64,000 nucleotides of DNA, from positions 215,744,592-215,808,591 of the forward strand of contig CM046882.1 of the NCBI GenBank assembly GCA_025667525.1, given 5' to 3'. The DNA is from Glebionis coronaria. Its lineage: Eukaryota > Streptophyta > Magnoliopsida > Asterales > Asteraceae. A program made the translations under genes and the position numbers. The notes below the pieces were generated by a model that did not search any database, was not told where the DNA came from, and saw nothing but the letters and a program-made list of their open reading frames with translations. Positions 9,210 through 19,990 of the stretch are shown in pieces (positions within the stretch are counted from its first letter, which is position 1; the number at the start of each line of letters is the position of its first letter).

Positions 9210-11279
9210 GAAAAATGCCATTTTATGGTAAAAGAAGGCATTGTGCTAGGACACAAAATTTCTAAAGCCGGTCTTGAAGTCGACCGTGCTAAAGTAGATG
9301 TCATAGCCAAATTACCTCCACCTTCAACCGTGAAGGGTGTGAGAAGTTTTCTGGGTCATGCGGGCTTCTATCGTCGATTCATTCAGGATTTCTCTAAAAT
9401 CGCTCGCCCGATGACCCACCTCTTGGAAAAAGATATTCCTTTTATCTTTTCTAATGAGTGTCTCGAAGCCTTCAATCTTCTTAAGGACAAGCTAACTAAG
9501 GCACCGGTCTTGGTTACCCCTAATTGGGAGCTGCCTTTTGAATTGATGTGCGATGCTAGCGACTTTGCTATTGGTGCGGTTTTGGTCCAACGAGTGAATA
9601 AACACTTCCAACCAATCCACTATGCTAGCAAAACAATGACTGGGGCTCAATTGCATTATACGACAACCGAAAAAGAGATTTTAGCTATTGTCTATGCTTG
9701 TGAGAAATTTCGCCCCTATCTTGTTTTATCTCCCACCATCGTATACACGGACCATTCCGCGTTGAAGTACTTGATGACAAAGCATGATTCTAAGCCAAGA
9801 CTTCTTCGCTGGGTTTTACTCCTTCAAGAATTCAACATTGAAATTTGTGACAAGAAGGGTGCTGAAAACCTGGTCGCGGATCATCTGAGCAGACTTGAGG
9901 ATCCATATCAAGGGGAACATCCGAACAAAGAGATCAATGACTCTTTCCCCCTTGAGACCTTAATGTCTATAAATCTCAATCTTGATGGCACCCCGTGGTT
10001 TGCGGACATTGCAAACTACTTAGCGGGTGGTATTCTCATCAAAGGGTTAACATCCCAACAAAAGAAGAAGTTCTTGAACGATGTTAAGACTTACTTTTGG
10101 GATGACCCTTATCTATTCAAACAATGTGCTGATCTGATCATTCGTCGATGTGTTGATGGACCGGCAGCTTTTGACATCCTCCAAGCTTGCCACAAAGGAC
10201 CCACCGGTGGTCACTTTGGTCCCAACTACACCGCTAAGAAAGTGTTTGACTCTAGATTCTATTGGCCCACCATTTATCGTGATGCTCACGAAATGGTTAA
10301 GCATTGTGATGCTTGCCAACGCCAAGGCAAGATCACATATAAGGATGAGATGCCTCAAAATTTCATACAGGAATATGAAATCTTTGATGTATGGGGCATC
10401 GACTTTATGGGGCCATTTCCATCCTCCAAAGGGAACAAGTACATCCTCGTCGCCATCGACTACGTTTCTAAATGGGTTGAAGCTAAGGCTCTCCCTACGA
10501 ACGATGCGAGGGTGGTTGTGAACTTTCTGAAGCAGCTTTTCGCTCGATTTGGCGTTCCTCGTGCTATTATCAGTGACCGCGGGACTCATTTTTGCAATGA
10601 TCAATTTGCAAGAGTCATGGCTAAGTATGGTGTTAATCATCGTCTTTCCACCGCCTATCATCCCCAAACCAATGGGAAAGCCGAGATATCCAACCGTGGA
10701 TTGAAGCGAATTTTGGAGCGTACTATGGGAGAGCATCGCGCCGCGTGGGCCGATAAGTTAGATGATTCTCTGTGGGCTTTCCGTACTGCTTACAAGACCC
10801 CGGTCGGTTGTACACCTTATCGTCTTGTGTACGAGAAAGCCTGCCACCTCCCAATCGAGCTGGAACATAAGGCGCAATGGGCCTTGAAGTGGGCTAACTT
10901 CGACATCAACAAAGCCGGTGATCATCGCAAGGTTCAACTCAACGAGCTAAATGAACTGAGGAATGAAGCTTATGAGAACTCGCTGATCTACAAGGAGAAA
11001 ACGAAGATCATTCATGACGTAAAAATCAAGAACCGAGAGTTCAACGTTGGTGATCAAGTCTTACTCTTTAACTCTCGGTTGAAGATCTTCTCTGGCAAGT
11101 TGAAGAGCCGCTAGTCTGGTCCATTCACCGTCGCCAAAGTCTTTCCATATGGGACCATTGAGCTTTCTCAGCCGAATGGGCCCAATTTCAAGGTGAATGG
11201 CCAGCGTTTGAAGCTGTACTTTGGTGAGGACATCTCTCAAAAGATGATCCCATCCCTCACCACGTTCCCCATGAACTAA
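9210..11279 (+). pseudogene. Element A RNase H and integrase segment
   Basis: Continues in frame from RT. RNase [14 protein letters not shown] (first Asp), [13 protein letters not shown] (Glu), [13 protein letters not shown] (third Asp), about 9540-9790. Integrase: HHCC finger CHKGPTGGH ... CDACQRQ (10180-10325), core Asp in WGIDFMGPF (~10399), Asp in [11 protein letters not shown] (~10573) and Glu after NGKA (~10683), then the C-terminal NSRLKIF region. A TAG at 11112-11114 interrupts the end, after which the frame runs to ...FPMN and a normal stop at 11277. Elsewhere the core motifs look intact. Confidence 0.92.
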
Positions 11280-11604
11280 AATTGGGTCGAGTCAGGCTCG
11301 TGACTCGGTGAACAAAAAAAAGCGCTTCTCAGGAGGCAACCCGTGATCTATCCTTTACTGCTTTCATAATAAGTGTAGGGGGAGCCCCGCATATGTTTGT
11401 TGTCTTGTTTCTTGTGCTGTGCAGGGATTAAAGCTTCACCGAGCACCTTGATGACTTTTGACGAACCGTGATACCGTGTCCCCATCTTCCCGGTTCTATC
11501 CTAAACTCTTGTGATTCAATATTTCATATTTTATATATGTTCACATTGAATTCACTTTAGTTGTCCTTTCCTTAGCAAGATTTAAACAAAGTGCACAATG
11601 TCCT

Positions 11605-11685
11605 AAGTGTAGGGGAGTTTAATCCCACATGCTTAAACATTGAAGACAATGTTTATCTCAAGTGTAAGGGGACTTCTATCGAAGT
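11605..11685 (+). promoter_or_regulatory. Twin PPT-like motifs around a hairpin (element A)
   Basis: AAGTGTAGGGGA (11605-11616), then a perfect 9-bp stem TAAACATTG-aaga-CAATGTTTA (11634-11655), then AAGTGTAAGGGGA (11660-11672), then ACTTC-tatc-GAAGT (11672-11685). Order, stem sequence and spacing match B's module at 2137-2209, while the surrounding sequence has diverged. Confidence 0.7.
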
Positions 11686-13300
11686 AAGTGGTCTTTTCCA
11701 TGAATTTGCCCTCATTTTAACCGGAAAATTCGATTTTTCGACATTTTTCAAATATTTTAATCTATTTTGGCCCAGTTGTATAGTTTTATTTTCCTTTATT
11801 ATGTTTAGTTTCTTTCCATTGCTAGAATAAATTTTCAATAAAGTGGTTTTAAAATTTTCTTAGTCATGAACATTTTGACTCAACCCGAGTTTACTTATCT
11901 AAGTTTACTCTAGCTAGTATCCTTAACGTGTTTAAGTCATGTTTTGCTAGGCTTTTATTTAGGGAGCTATAAAACGCGAAAGTCTTAACTCTCACGGGTT
12001 AAGAACAAGAACTTTTCGCAAGTTCCTATAATTGATCCTAGAGAGTCGTTTATCAAGGGAACTTTAAAATGCGATTTCTAAAACTTGAAAAAGTCTAAGA
12101 ATTTGCAAGATCCTATAGATGACTCGAAAACCCAAAACTTTGATTTAATTGGCTAAGCATCCACGAGTCTCATTCCTTGAGATTTTAAACTATGGAGAAC
12201 GAGAGATGATAGAGTTAATTATAAGTTTGGTATTCTTTCGTGAATTCATGTGAGTTAATTATAAGCCTATTCTCCCTCCGCTTGTTAATAAATTTATATG
12301 TAATAAATAAGGTTGTACGATTTAAAAGGTTACTTAGCTTCTATCCCCAGATCGTTTAAAAGTTGCTCGGTACGGATTAGAGTTCATAGCCAAGGCATAA
12401 CTTATTGAAGCGGGATGCGAAGATTGGCGAGTCCGAAAAGGCCCTAACAAGGCATGAGGGCTACATTTTGTTGCTAAAGATCCAAACGTGATGTGAAGAA
12501 TCATTTATCGAAAATCAATATGAAGGATCGAGACACACGACGAAAAGCAAAGAACTCCCCAAAAGTCATGGAGAAGTCTATCCGAAAAGACCCTAACAAG
12601 GTATGAGGATAAATAGATCCAAGTCCTAAAAGGAGGCGGATCGTTGTATATCAAAGTCCAAAATAAAGATTGGAGAAAAATGAAGAAGTCGTGGTCCAAA
12701 GATGAAGAATCTCTCAAAACTTCAAGTGAAGAAATTCCTATTATGAAGAGAAGGCCATTATTTCATGAACGTCTCTCAAGATTCGAAGTATGAAGTCGCT
12801 GCCAAATATCGGTCTGAGAAAGGTCTCAAATCGTGAAGCGAGTTATGCCAAGATATGAACTTTATGAGGTCCCGAGAAGCAGTTTTAAAAGATTTAGTCC
12901 TTTAGCTAACTATTGATTAAATCGTTCACTTTATTTTCGGCCTAAATAACTATAGAAATAAGTCAAACAATGCATCTTCGTGATCATTCAAGACAAAAAC
13001 AAAATATAAGAGATACACCTAGGAATAAGGGAGTCTAAGTGAATAATTGGCCCACATGAGTTCGTGTTGGTTTGCTAACTTATAATAACAATGATCTCGT
13101 TTCTAAGCTTGGTATGGGGAACGTGAAACTTGAGGATGATAAATGTTCATGGCTGCCAAAACCAATGTAAGTGTTTGATTTCTTTTATTGTTCTATCTTT
13201 TTATGTTTAGTACTTAATAAAGGCCAAGGTGGGTTATTTATGATGGAAAATGTAAACCGTGCTTTAAATTAATGCATTGCATGAGGGCATTGTAATGGTC

Positions 13301-13314
13301 AAGTGTAGGGGGTT
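13301..13314 (+). other. Element A polypurine tract
   Basis: AAGTGTAGGGGGTT ends exactly at the 3' LTR start. It is the fourth copy of this motif in the element's 3' region. Confidence 0.88.
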
Positions 13315-15036
13315 TAATAAGTGTGAAAACACTTATCCTTTTACCACTTATTTCCAATAATAACAAGACCAAAACGTGTGATTTATGTCGTAAAAGTCGG
13401 AATTATGCGTGGTTTATGTTTTTATTGTGTTTTAGGACCAAAATATGAAAAAGGAAGAAAACACGGGTTTTCACGGGCTTTTATCGAAGAAAACGGGAAA
13501 GACGAAGTCAAAAGATCAAGAGTGCGAAAAGAACGGAAGTCCAAGGCCTATTCTGAAGATTTATCGAAGAAAAAGTCTAAAGGCGGAAGTTTAACGAAGT
13601 CGAAGAACTTAAGTCCAATAGAAGAAGAAAACTAAAAGACAAGTTCAAATCCCGAACCGACAAAGACAAAGAATTAAAGTCGAGTCGAGAAAACGTGAAG
13701 AAAGCAAGAAAGAAGATGTAACACATGCACTCCTTCCACCTTCCCTATAAATACCCTCCTAATAGTCATTAGGAGGGTGGTTAGATAGTTTTAGTTAATT
13801 TTCACTTTTTCATTTTCTTTCTAGTTTTAGAGAGAGAAAGTCTTAAACTTTCTCTCACTAAGTTTCATCTTTCCTTTTAATCTTTCAAGATTAAATACTT
13901 CGTATTGATTATTTTCATTAATCAAGTTCATTTTAAGCTTTTAATCCTTAATCTCATTCTACTTTTCTTTGATTTTAGATTGATTTTGGTGCGATTATCA
14001 TATGATCCGTGTTGTTCTAAATGATTTCGTACTTAAAAAGTTAATCTCTTGATCATTTCATAAGTTTTCATTTGATTAAGCTTTAAGACTTTTGTGCTTA
14101 TTGGCTTACTTTTATGATTAGCTTATTTACTTTATAAAAAGTTTTCTTAAAAAGTTTATGTTTTTATTGTATGATCCAAAAAGTTGTTTAATTTGAGGTT
14201 GGATAAGTTGTGATAAGTGCTTATTTGATCCGTTTAATCCTTGATTCGTTTTAGTTTGGTGTTAAGCTTGTTAACATAGGTTATTCATTGGCTTATAACC
14301 GAATCCCTTACATTTCGGAGAGGGTGATAAACCCCTTTCCGATTGACCTATTCCGACCAGCCCACCCCTCTTTCCGATTGAGTCCAATCAGAAAAGGGTT
14401 TTCTTTTTCCGATCAGCACGTCTTGTATTCCGACTTGGGTGAGTTCCCAACTTTCCGATTGTTTGCATTTGTTATACATTCCGATCGGGGCTCTTGTCCC
14501 ACATTCCGATTGACCCCCTTTTCCATTTATTCCGATTGCCCCTTTTCCCTGTTATTCCGATTGGGTTGACCTTGGATTTTCCGCTTGGGACCTTCGTTTG
14601 CTAACATTCCGACAGCCTCTTTTCACATATTCCGATCACCAGATCGGAACACATTCCGATCTTGGTTTGTTTTGGCTTATTCCGATTGAGTTGTTTTGGT
14701 GTATTCCGATCTTACTTTCTTTTAGTACTTTTCAACTAAGTTCTTATTTTTAGAAAATTTTCCAAGTGTTAGTTTTATTTAGTGTGCTAGTACTTCTCCA
14801 ATATTACCTTTAAGTTTATAAGCATTTATTTTTACTCGTCATTTTAATATTAATCTTTATTCTTCCATTTTACTCAACGACACTTTAATTACTTGCTAAT
14901 AGTTTAAAATAGACAAACAAACCAAACCATTCTCTTGATTCACCAAAAGACGATTGAGTCACACTTAAGACCGGTTTTCAATTCGAAAAGATCGGAACAA
15001 CGAATTTTGATACTAGGGGTAAAAAGCTAAGTATTA
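13315..15036 (+). repeat. Element A 3' LTR (1722 bp)
   Basis: Same ends (TAATA...TATTA), tip hairpin, TATA box (13746-13753) and TTCCGAT array (about 14335-14711) as the 5' LTR, with scattered substitutions and small indels. It is followed by AGTAC (15037-15041), then by element B sequence. Confidence 0.94.
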
Positions 15037-15041
15037 AGTAC
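15037..15041. repeat. Target site duplication of element A (right)
   Basis: AGTAC, the partner of 3705-3709. B's pol frame continues on the far side. Confidence 0.9.
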
Positions 15042-17713
15042 TTAACTTCCTTAAGAAACTTCTTCTTTTGTTGATAAGTGAGACCCTCAATAAGCACATT
15101 GCCCACAAGATAGTTTGCGATATCCGCAAACCAAGGAGTGGCATCCTCTTGGGAAGAGATAGACATAAGCTCCTCTAATGGAAAGGATTCATTGATTTCT
15201 TGATGTGGCAAATCTCCTTGAAAAGGATGCTCAAGTCTACTCAAGTGATCCGCCGCTAAATTATCGGCCCCTTTCTTATCACGAATTTCTATCTTAAACT
15301 CTTGAAGCAACAAAACCCATCTCAAAAGCCTAGGCGGAGCATCTTGTTTTGTCATAAGATACTTGAGAGCGGAATGGTCCGTATACACTATGGTTTTGGA
15401 GAGCACAAGGTATGGTCTAAACTTCTCAAAAGCATATACTATAGCAAGCAACTCTTTTTCCGTGGTAGTGTAATGAAGTTGTGCACCGGTCATGGTTTTA
15501 CTCGCATAGTGTATAGGTTGAAAATGCTTATTAACTCTTTGTCCTAAGACGGCCCCCACCGCATAATCACTAGTGTCACACATAAGCTCAAAAGGTAATT
15601 CCCAATTTGGAGAAACCAAAACGAGAGCCTTAGTTAATTTTTCCTTAAGTGTCTCAAAAGAGTCCAAACAATCTTGGTTAAAAATGAAAGGAGCCTCTTT
15701 CTCCAAGAGATGAGTCATCGGTCTAGCTATCTTAGAAAAATCTTGTATAAAGCGCCTATAAAATCCCGCATGACCTAAGAAACTCCTCACACCTTTAACC
15801 GAGGTGGGTGGGGGAAGCTTAGCAATCACATCAATTTTAGCTCGATCAACTTCTAATACCTTGTTGGATATTTTGTGTCCTAAAACAATCCCCTCTTTCA
15901 CCATAAAGTGACATTTCTCCCAATTGAGCACTAAACGTGTTTCCTCACAACGCTTAAGCATTCTCTCAAGATTGGTGAGACATGAGGTAAATGAATTCCC
16001 AAAGACGGAAAAATCATCCATAAAAACCTCCATGGTTTGCTCTATCATGTCATGGAAAATCGCCATCATGCACCTTTGAAACGTCCCCGGTGCATTACAT
16101 AAGCCAAAAGGCATCCTCTTGTAAGCAAATGTACCGTAGGGACAAGTGAATGTGGTCTTTTCTTGATCCTTAGGGTCAATGGGTATTTGGAAATAACCCG
16201 AAAAGCCATCAAGAAAACAATAGTACTCATTTCATGCTAAGCGTTCAAGCATTTGATCCATAAAATGAAGCGGGAAATGGTCTTTCCTAGTCGCCTCATT
16301 GAGTTTTCTATAATCAATACAAACTCTCCAACCGGTCACAAGTCTCATGGGAATAAGCTCATTGTTCTCATTAGGCACCACGGTGATTCCACCCTTCTTT
16401 GGAACACAATGAACCGGGCTAACCCATGGAGAGTCGGAAATGGGGTAAATCATACCCGCATCTAAGAGTTTAATTACTTCCTTCTTAATAACCTCATGGA
16501 TTTTTGGGTTAACTCTCCTTTGGTTTTGAATGGCGGGTTTATAGTCATCCTCCATAAGGATTTTGTGTGTACAAAAATGTGGATCAATTCCCCTTATGTC
16601 GGATATTTTCCATGCTAAGGCTTTCTTTTGTTTCTTAAGGACTTCAATAAGTTGCTCCTTCTCATCCTCTTTCAAATCTTTAGCAATGATCACAAGTAAT
16701 TGGTCTTTGCCCTCTAAGAAATCATACTCTAAGTGGGATGGAAGGTCCTTAAGTTCAATAGGAGGTGGACTCTCTATGGAAGGTTTTACTATGGAAGGTT
16801 CCTCAATGGTAACTTCTTGTGGAATAGGAGAAGGAATATGGTCCTCATTGAGCAAATTTTGGATTGTAAGAATATCTTCTTCCCAATTAATGGGAGAATC
16901 ATCATCACCAAGAAAGTTTGACTCAAATTCCTCCAAGAGGAAATCACTCTCTCCAAATGGTGTTAAAGATGGAGCAATTGAGGCCACGGTTTCAACATAG
17001 GGCATCTCATCACTAGTACTCTTACAAGCATCATGAAAGTGTTCATCACACACCTCATCCAACACATCAACAATGTTAATAGTCTCACAAGGTCTAGACT
17101 CCTTAACCTCTTTCCTATCACAAATTTTCCCTAACTTAAACACCACTCTCTCATCTTCTACTCTCATAATTAGTTCTCCTTCCGCCACATCTATCAAATT
17201 ACGACCCGTTCTTAAAAACGGTCTACCAACAATCAAAGGCACTCTAGGATCCATGTCATAATCAACCACTACAAAGTCGGCCGGAAACGTAAACTTATCC
17301 ACACCTACAAACACATCCTCCGCTATACCTACGGGGTAAGCTATGGTTCAGTTGGCTAGTTCAAGAGTCATCCTAGTGGGAGTGAGCTCGGGAAGAGAGA
17401 GTTTTTTCCAAACCGATAAAGGCATGAGGTTTATGCTTGCCCCTAGATCCGCCAAAGCCATGCAATTTTCAACACCGGGGAAATTACAAGGTATCAAGAA
17501 GCGCCCCGGATCTCCAAGTTTTGTTGGTAAGGTTTTAAGTAGCACCGCGGAACAATTTTCATTAAGGGATGTGTTGGGCAAATCAACTAATTTTTCTTTG
17601 TTTGAGAGCAAATCCTTGAACATCTTAGCAAACTTTGGCATATAAGCAAGAGCTTCCGCAAAGGATATATTGATGTTGAGTTGCTTGAACATCCTTAAGA
17701 AATTGGAGACTTA
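15042..17713 (-). pseudogene. Element B protease-RT-RNase H segment
   Basis: Reading leftwards: protease motif ([16 protein letters not shown], ~17440), then the LPLIVGRPFLRTGR-type tail, an acidic linker, RT with GWRVCIDYRKLNEATRKDHF near 16310, MPFGLCNAP near 16110 and FMDD near 16015, then RNase H ([39 protein letters not shown], 15340-15580). Three in-frame stops break it: TAA at 17711-17713, TGA at 17348-17350 and TGA at 16232-16234. There are no frameshifts. It stops at 15042, where A is inserted, and the frame continues into the integrase at 3709. It is very similar to element A's pol. Confidence 0.92.
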
Positions 17714-19304
17714 GATGTCATCCTTGTTCTTTAACTTGTCCTTCTTCAACCTTGAAGGATATGGAAGAGTAGGTTTTGGTGTAGGTGGAATAGGTGTTGT
17801 AGTGGAAGATTTGTCTTTGTTAGCTTCTTCATTGGGAAGTGTGGAAGGTAAAGGAGAAGTATGAATAGGTTGAGAAGGTATGTTTGAGGAAATAGGAGCA
17901 TTTTGAGGAGGTGAAGTAGAGGTAGAAGGCTTGTCACAAGTAGGAGCACAAGTGGGTTGAACAATAGTAGGTTTAGGAGGTGAAGAATCTTTTGTTGTTG
18001 TTCCACTCCTTATTGTAATGGCATTGACATTTGCCCTTGGATTAGTTTGTGTGTTGGAAGGTAAAGCCCCTTGTGGTCTTTGATTAAACATAATTTGGTT
18101 TTGGAGAAGAGCAAATTTCTTGTTATTTTCCTCTTGATTATCTCTCAATTGTTTCTCAAAAGAAGTAAACTTTTGAAGCATCAAATCCATGGGGTTAGGT
18201 TGCACATTTCCTTGATAAAAACCTTGTTGTGGGAAAGATTGAGGTGGTGGATTAAACCCTTGGTTTGGTGGATAGAAGTGATTTCCTTGAGGTTGAAAAT
18301 GATTGGTTGCCTTGTAGTTATTTCCTTGGTAAGGTGGTCTTTGCCCTTGATTCCTTGGTAAAATTTGAGGAGGATTTTGTTGAATTTGTGTGGTTGGTTG
18401 GGGTGGGAATCCCGGTGGAGTAAGATAGTTTTGGGACTTGTAAGAAAGGTTATTTGGATTGATATTTGGCTTGAAGTGTTCACGATGTTCCTCTTGGTAA
18501 GCATAGCATTCTCCTTGATAAACTTGCACCTTATCACATTGTTCATAAGAATGGGGACATCCAAAAGTAACACAAGAAAGAGTAATGGCATTCACATTAT
18601 TTGAAGAATTGTTCAATGACATGGTCTTAAAAGCTTGAAGCATTTCTTGTTGTCCATGTTTGACTTGTTGAAGGATCTCTTGTTGAAATTTGAGGAGTTG
18701 GTTATCACAAGGTGTTTGAGAATTGTTTTGGAGAACATGAACCCTTTCTTCAAATTGATTGTTTGTTTGAACCATTGCTTTAGTCTCATTGATGTCCAAT
18801 GCCTCTTGCACGGATTTAAGAAGAATATTTCCTCCCGCGGAAGCATTGAGTGAATCTTGGTGGTGAGGTTTAAGGCCATCATAGAAGGTATTGATTTGGT
18901 GAACATCATCCAATCCATGGTTAGGGCATCGCCTCAATAACTCTCTATACTCTTCCCAAGCGTCACTAAAGGATTGACTAGGTTTTTGTTGAAAGCCTAT
19001 AATTAATGTCCTCAAAGCCATTGTCTTAGATGGAGGAAAGAACTTGTTCAAAAACTTAGTGGTGAAACCATCCCATGTGGTGATACTATCGGGTGGTTGG
19101 GTGTCTAACCAATGCTTAGCTTGTCCCTCAAGTGAAAATGGCACTAACATCAACTTAATAGCATCATGTGGAACTCCATTTTGCTTAATGGTGTTGCTAA
19201 GAGAAAGGAATCTCTTAAGGTGATCATGAGGGTCATCATTCTTGTTACCATAGAAAGGTGATTGTGAAACCATAGTAATCATAGTCGTTTTGAGCTCAAA
19301 TGTA
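17714..19304 (-). pseudogene. Element B gag, main part
   Basis: An open frame of ~530 codons with the gag core: SPFYGNKNDDPHDHLKRF near 19270, FSLEGQAKHWLDTQ and FLNKFFPPSK near 19100, FSDAWEEYRELLRRCPNHG near 18930. A zinc knuckle near 18537-18575 is damaged: the second Cys is Phe and the following Gly is Cys (CVTFGCPHSYEQC). A long Q/N/P-rich linker and a basic PYPSRLKKDK stretch follow. The N-terminus is separated by element C and lies at 23622-23852. It ends at the TAA at 17711. Confidence 0.9.
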
Positions 19305-19309
19305 TTTGC
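19305..19309. repeat. Target site duplication of element C (left)
   Basis: TTTGC, repeated at 23617-23621. Both flanks belong to B's gag, whose frame runs across the site. Confidence 0.92.
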
Positions 19310-19903
19310 TGTTGGGAATAAAATTGACCAAGTCCCTAGACGCTGATAAGAGGAACTTGGACGCTGACAAGAGTAAACGGGGCGCTGACAGATGAACGCT
19401 GATAAGAATTATCAAGGTGTTGACAAGAAGAATCTTAAAGACAAAGACAAGGACTAAATCTGCCAATGATGAATTCTTCAAGCTGGTGGACAAAATATGA
19501 AGATAAGAATTCAGAATATATTCTTAAATGTTTAAAAGATTTAGTCAATAAGTTATTTATGTATGTTTATCTTATGTCTCTTCCTAAAATAGTTGATCTT
19601 AGCTTTTTGTACAAGGCTCCTTAAACCTATAAAAGGAGGCCTTAGGGTTAGACATAAGACATATCTCACATACATCTTTTCACACATCTCCTCCACATAT
19701 CTCATAACACTTTCATTGTAATCATTCATTGATATTATTAATCACAGTGAAAGTTTGGTTTACTTTGTTTTATTCTTTGTTCTAAGTGTTAAATTCCGCA
19801 TAACACTTAGATTACTTCATACATATCAAAAGTTTCTCTACGTGTATTACTTGATCTAATCTCGTTTACACAAAGCTAAATCGATCTAAGTTTGGGATCA
19901 ACA
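19310..19903 (+). repeat. Element C 5' LTR (594 bp)
   Basis: Ends TGTTGGGA...GGATCAACA, with TGTTG/CAACA inverted ends. TATAAAA at 19628-19634. Upstream of the TATA box, five units of (A/G)CGCTGA(C/T)A spaced ~15-21 bp run from 19339 to 19430. Confidence 0.94.
19628..19634 (+). promoter_or_regulatory. TATA box of element C 5' LTR
   Basis: TATAAAA in ACC-TATAAAA-GGAGG; the copy in the 3' LTR is at 23341. The repeat array lies ~200 bp upstream, i.e. in U3. Confidence 0.65.
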
Positions 19904-19905
19904 AG

Positions 19906-19917
19906 TGGTATCAGAGC
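19906..19917 (+). other. Primer-binding site of element C (initiator tRNA-Met)
   Basis: TGGTATCAGAGC, two bases after the LTR; this is the standard copia PBS. Confidence 0.92.
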
Positions 19918-19990
19918 TTGTTGAGGAACTTTGATTTGAAGAACGAGATCCAATATCGTGAGGTGAACCAGGCTAAGGAAGAAGGTGAAG

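Larger units (their letters stand above)
11280..13314 (+). other. Element A 3' non-coding region
   Basis: About 2 kb without a credible gene. Just after the stop is an A-run followed by AGGAGGCAACCCG, which resembles a stretch I associate with the end of pol in plant Athila elements. PPT-like AAGTGTAGGGG motifs lie at 11371 and in the module at 11605-11685. A ~27-bp imperfect direct repeat (TCCGAAAAG-CCCTAACAAGG) sits at 12432-12459 and 12581-12607. No env-like ORF is seen. Confidence 0.75.
3710..15036 (+). mobile_element. Element A: full-length Athila-like Ty3/gypsy retrotransposon
   Basis: A complete 11.3 kb element with two LTRs (3710-5433 and 13315-15036) that differ at roughly 1-2% of sites by eye. 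It has a PBS, a leader, one long gag-pol frame with four in-frame stops, a 2 kb 3' non-coding tail and a PPT, and is flanked by AGTAC on both sides. It sits in opposite orientation inside the integrase region of its relative B. Insertion is young relative to B. It cannot encode its own enzymes now, because stops lie before RT, inside RT and inside integrase. Confidence 0.95.

Noticed and set aside
10113..10736. 207-codon minus-strand ORF across A integrase
   Set aside because: Shadow of the integrase frame; no domain of its own.
19906..19917. tRNA gene at the PBS sites
   Set aside because: Only the 12-18 nt primer complement is present; no tRNA fold surrounds it.
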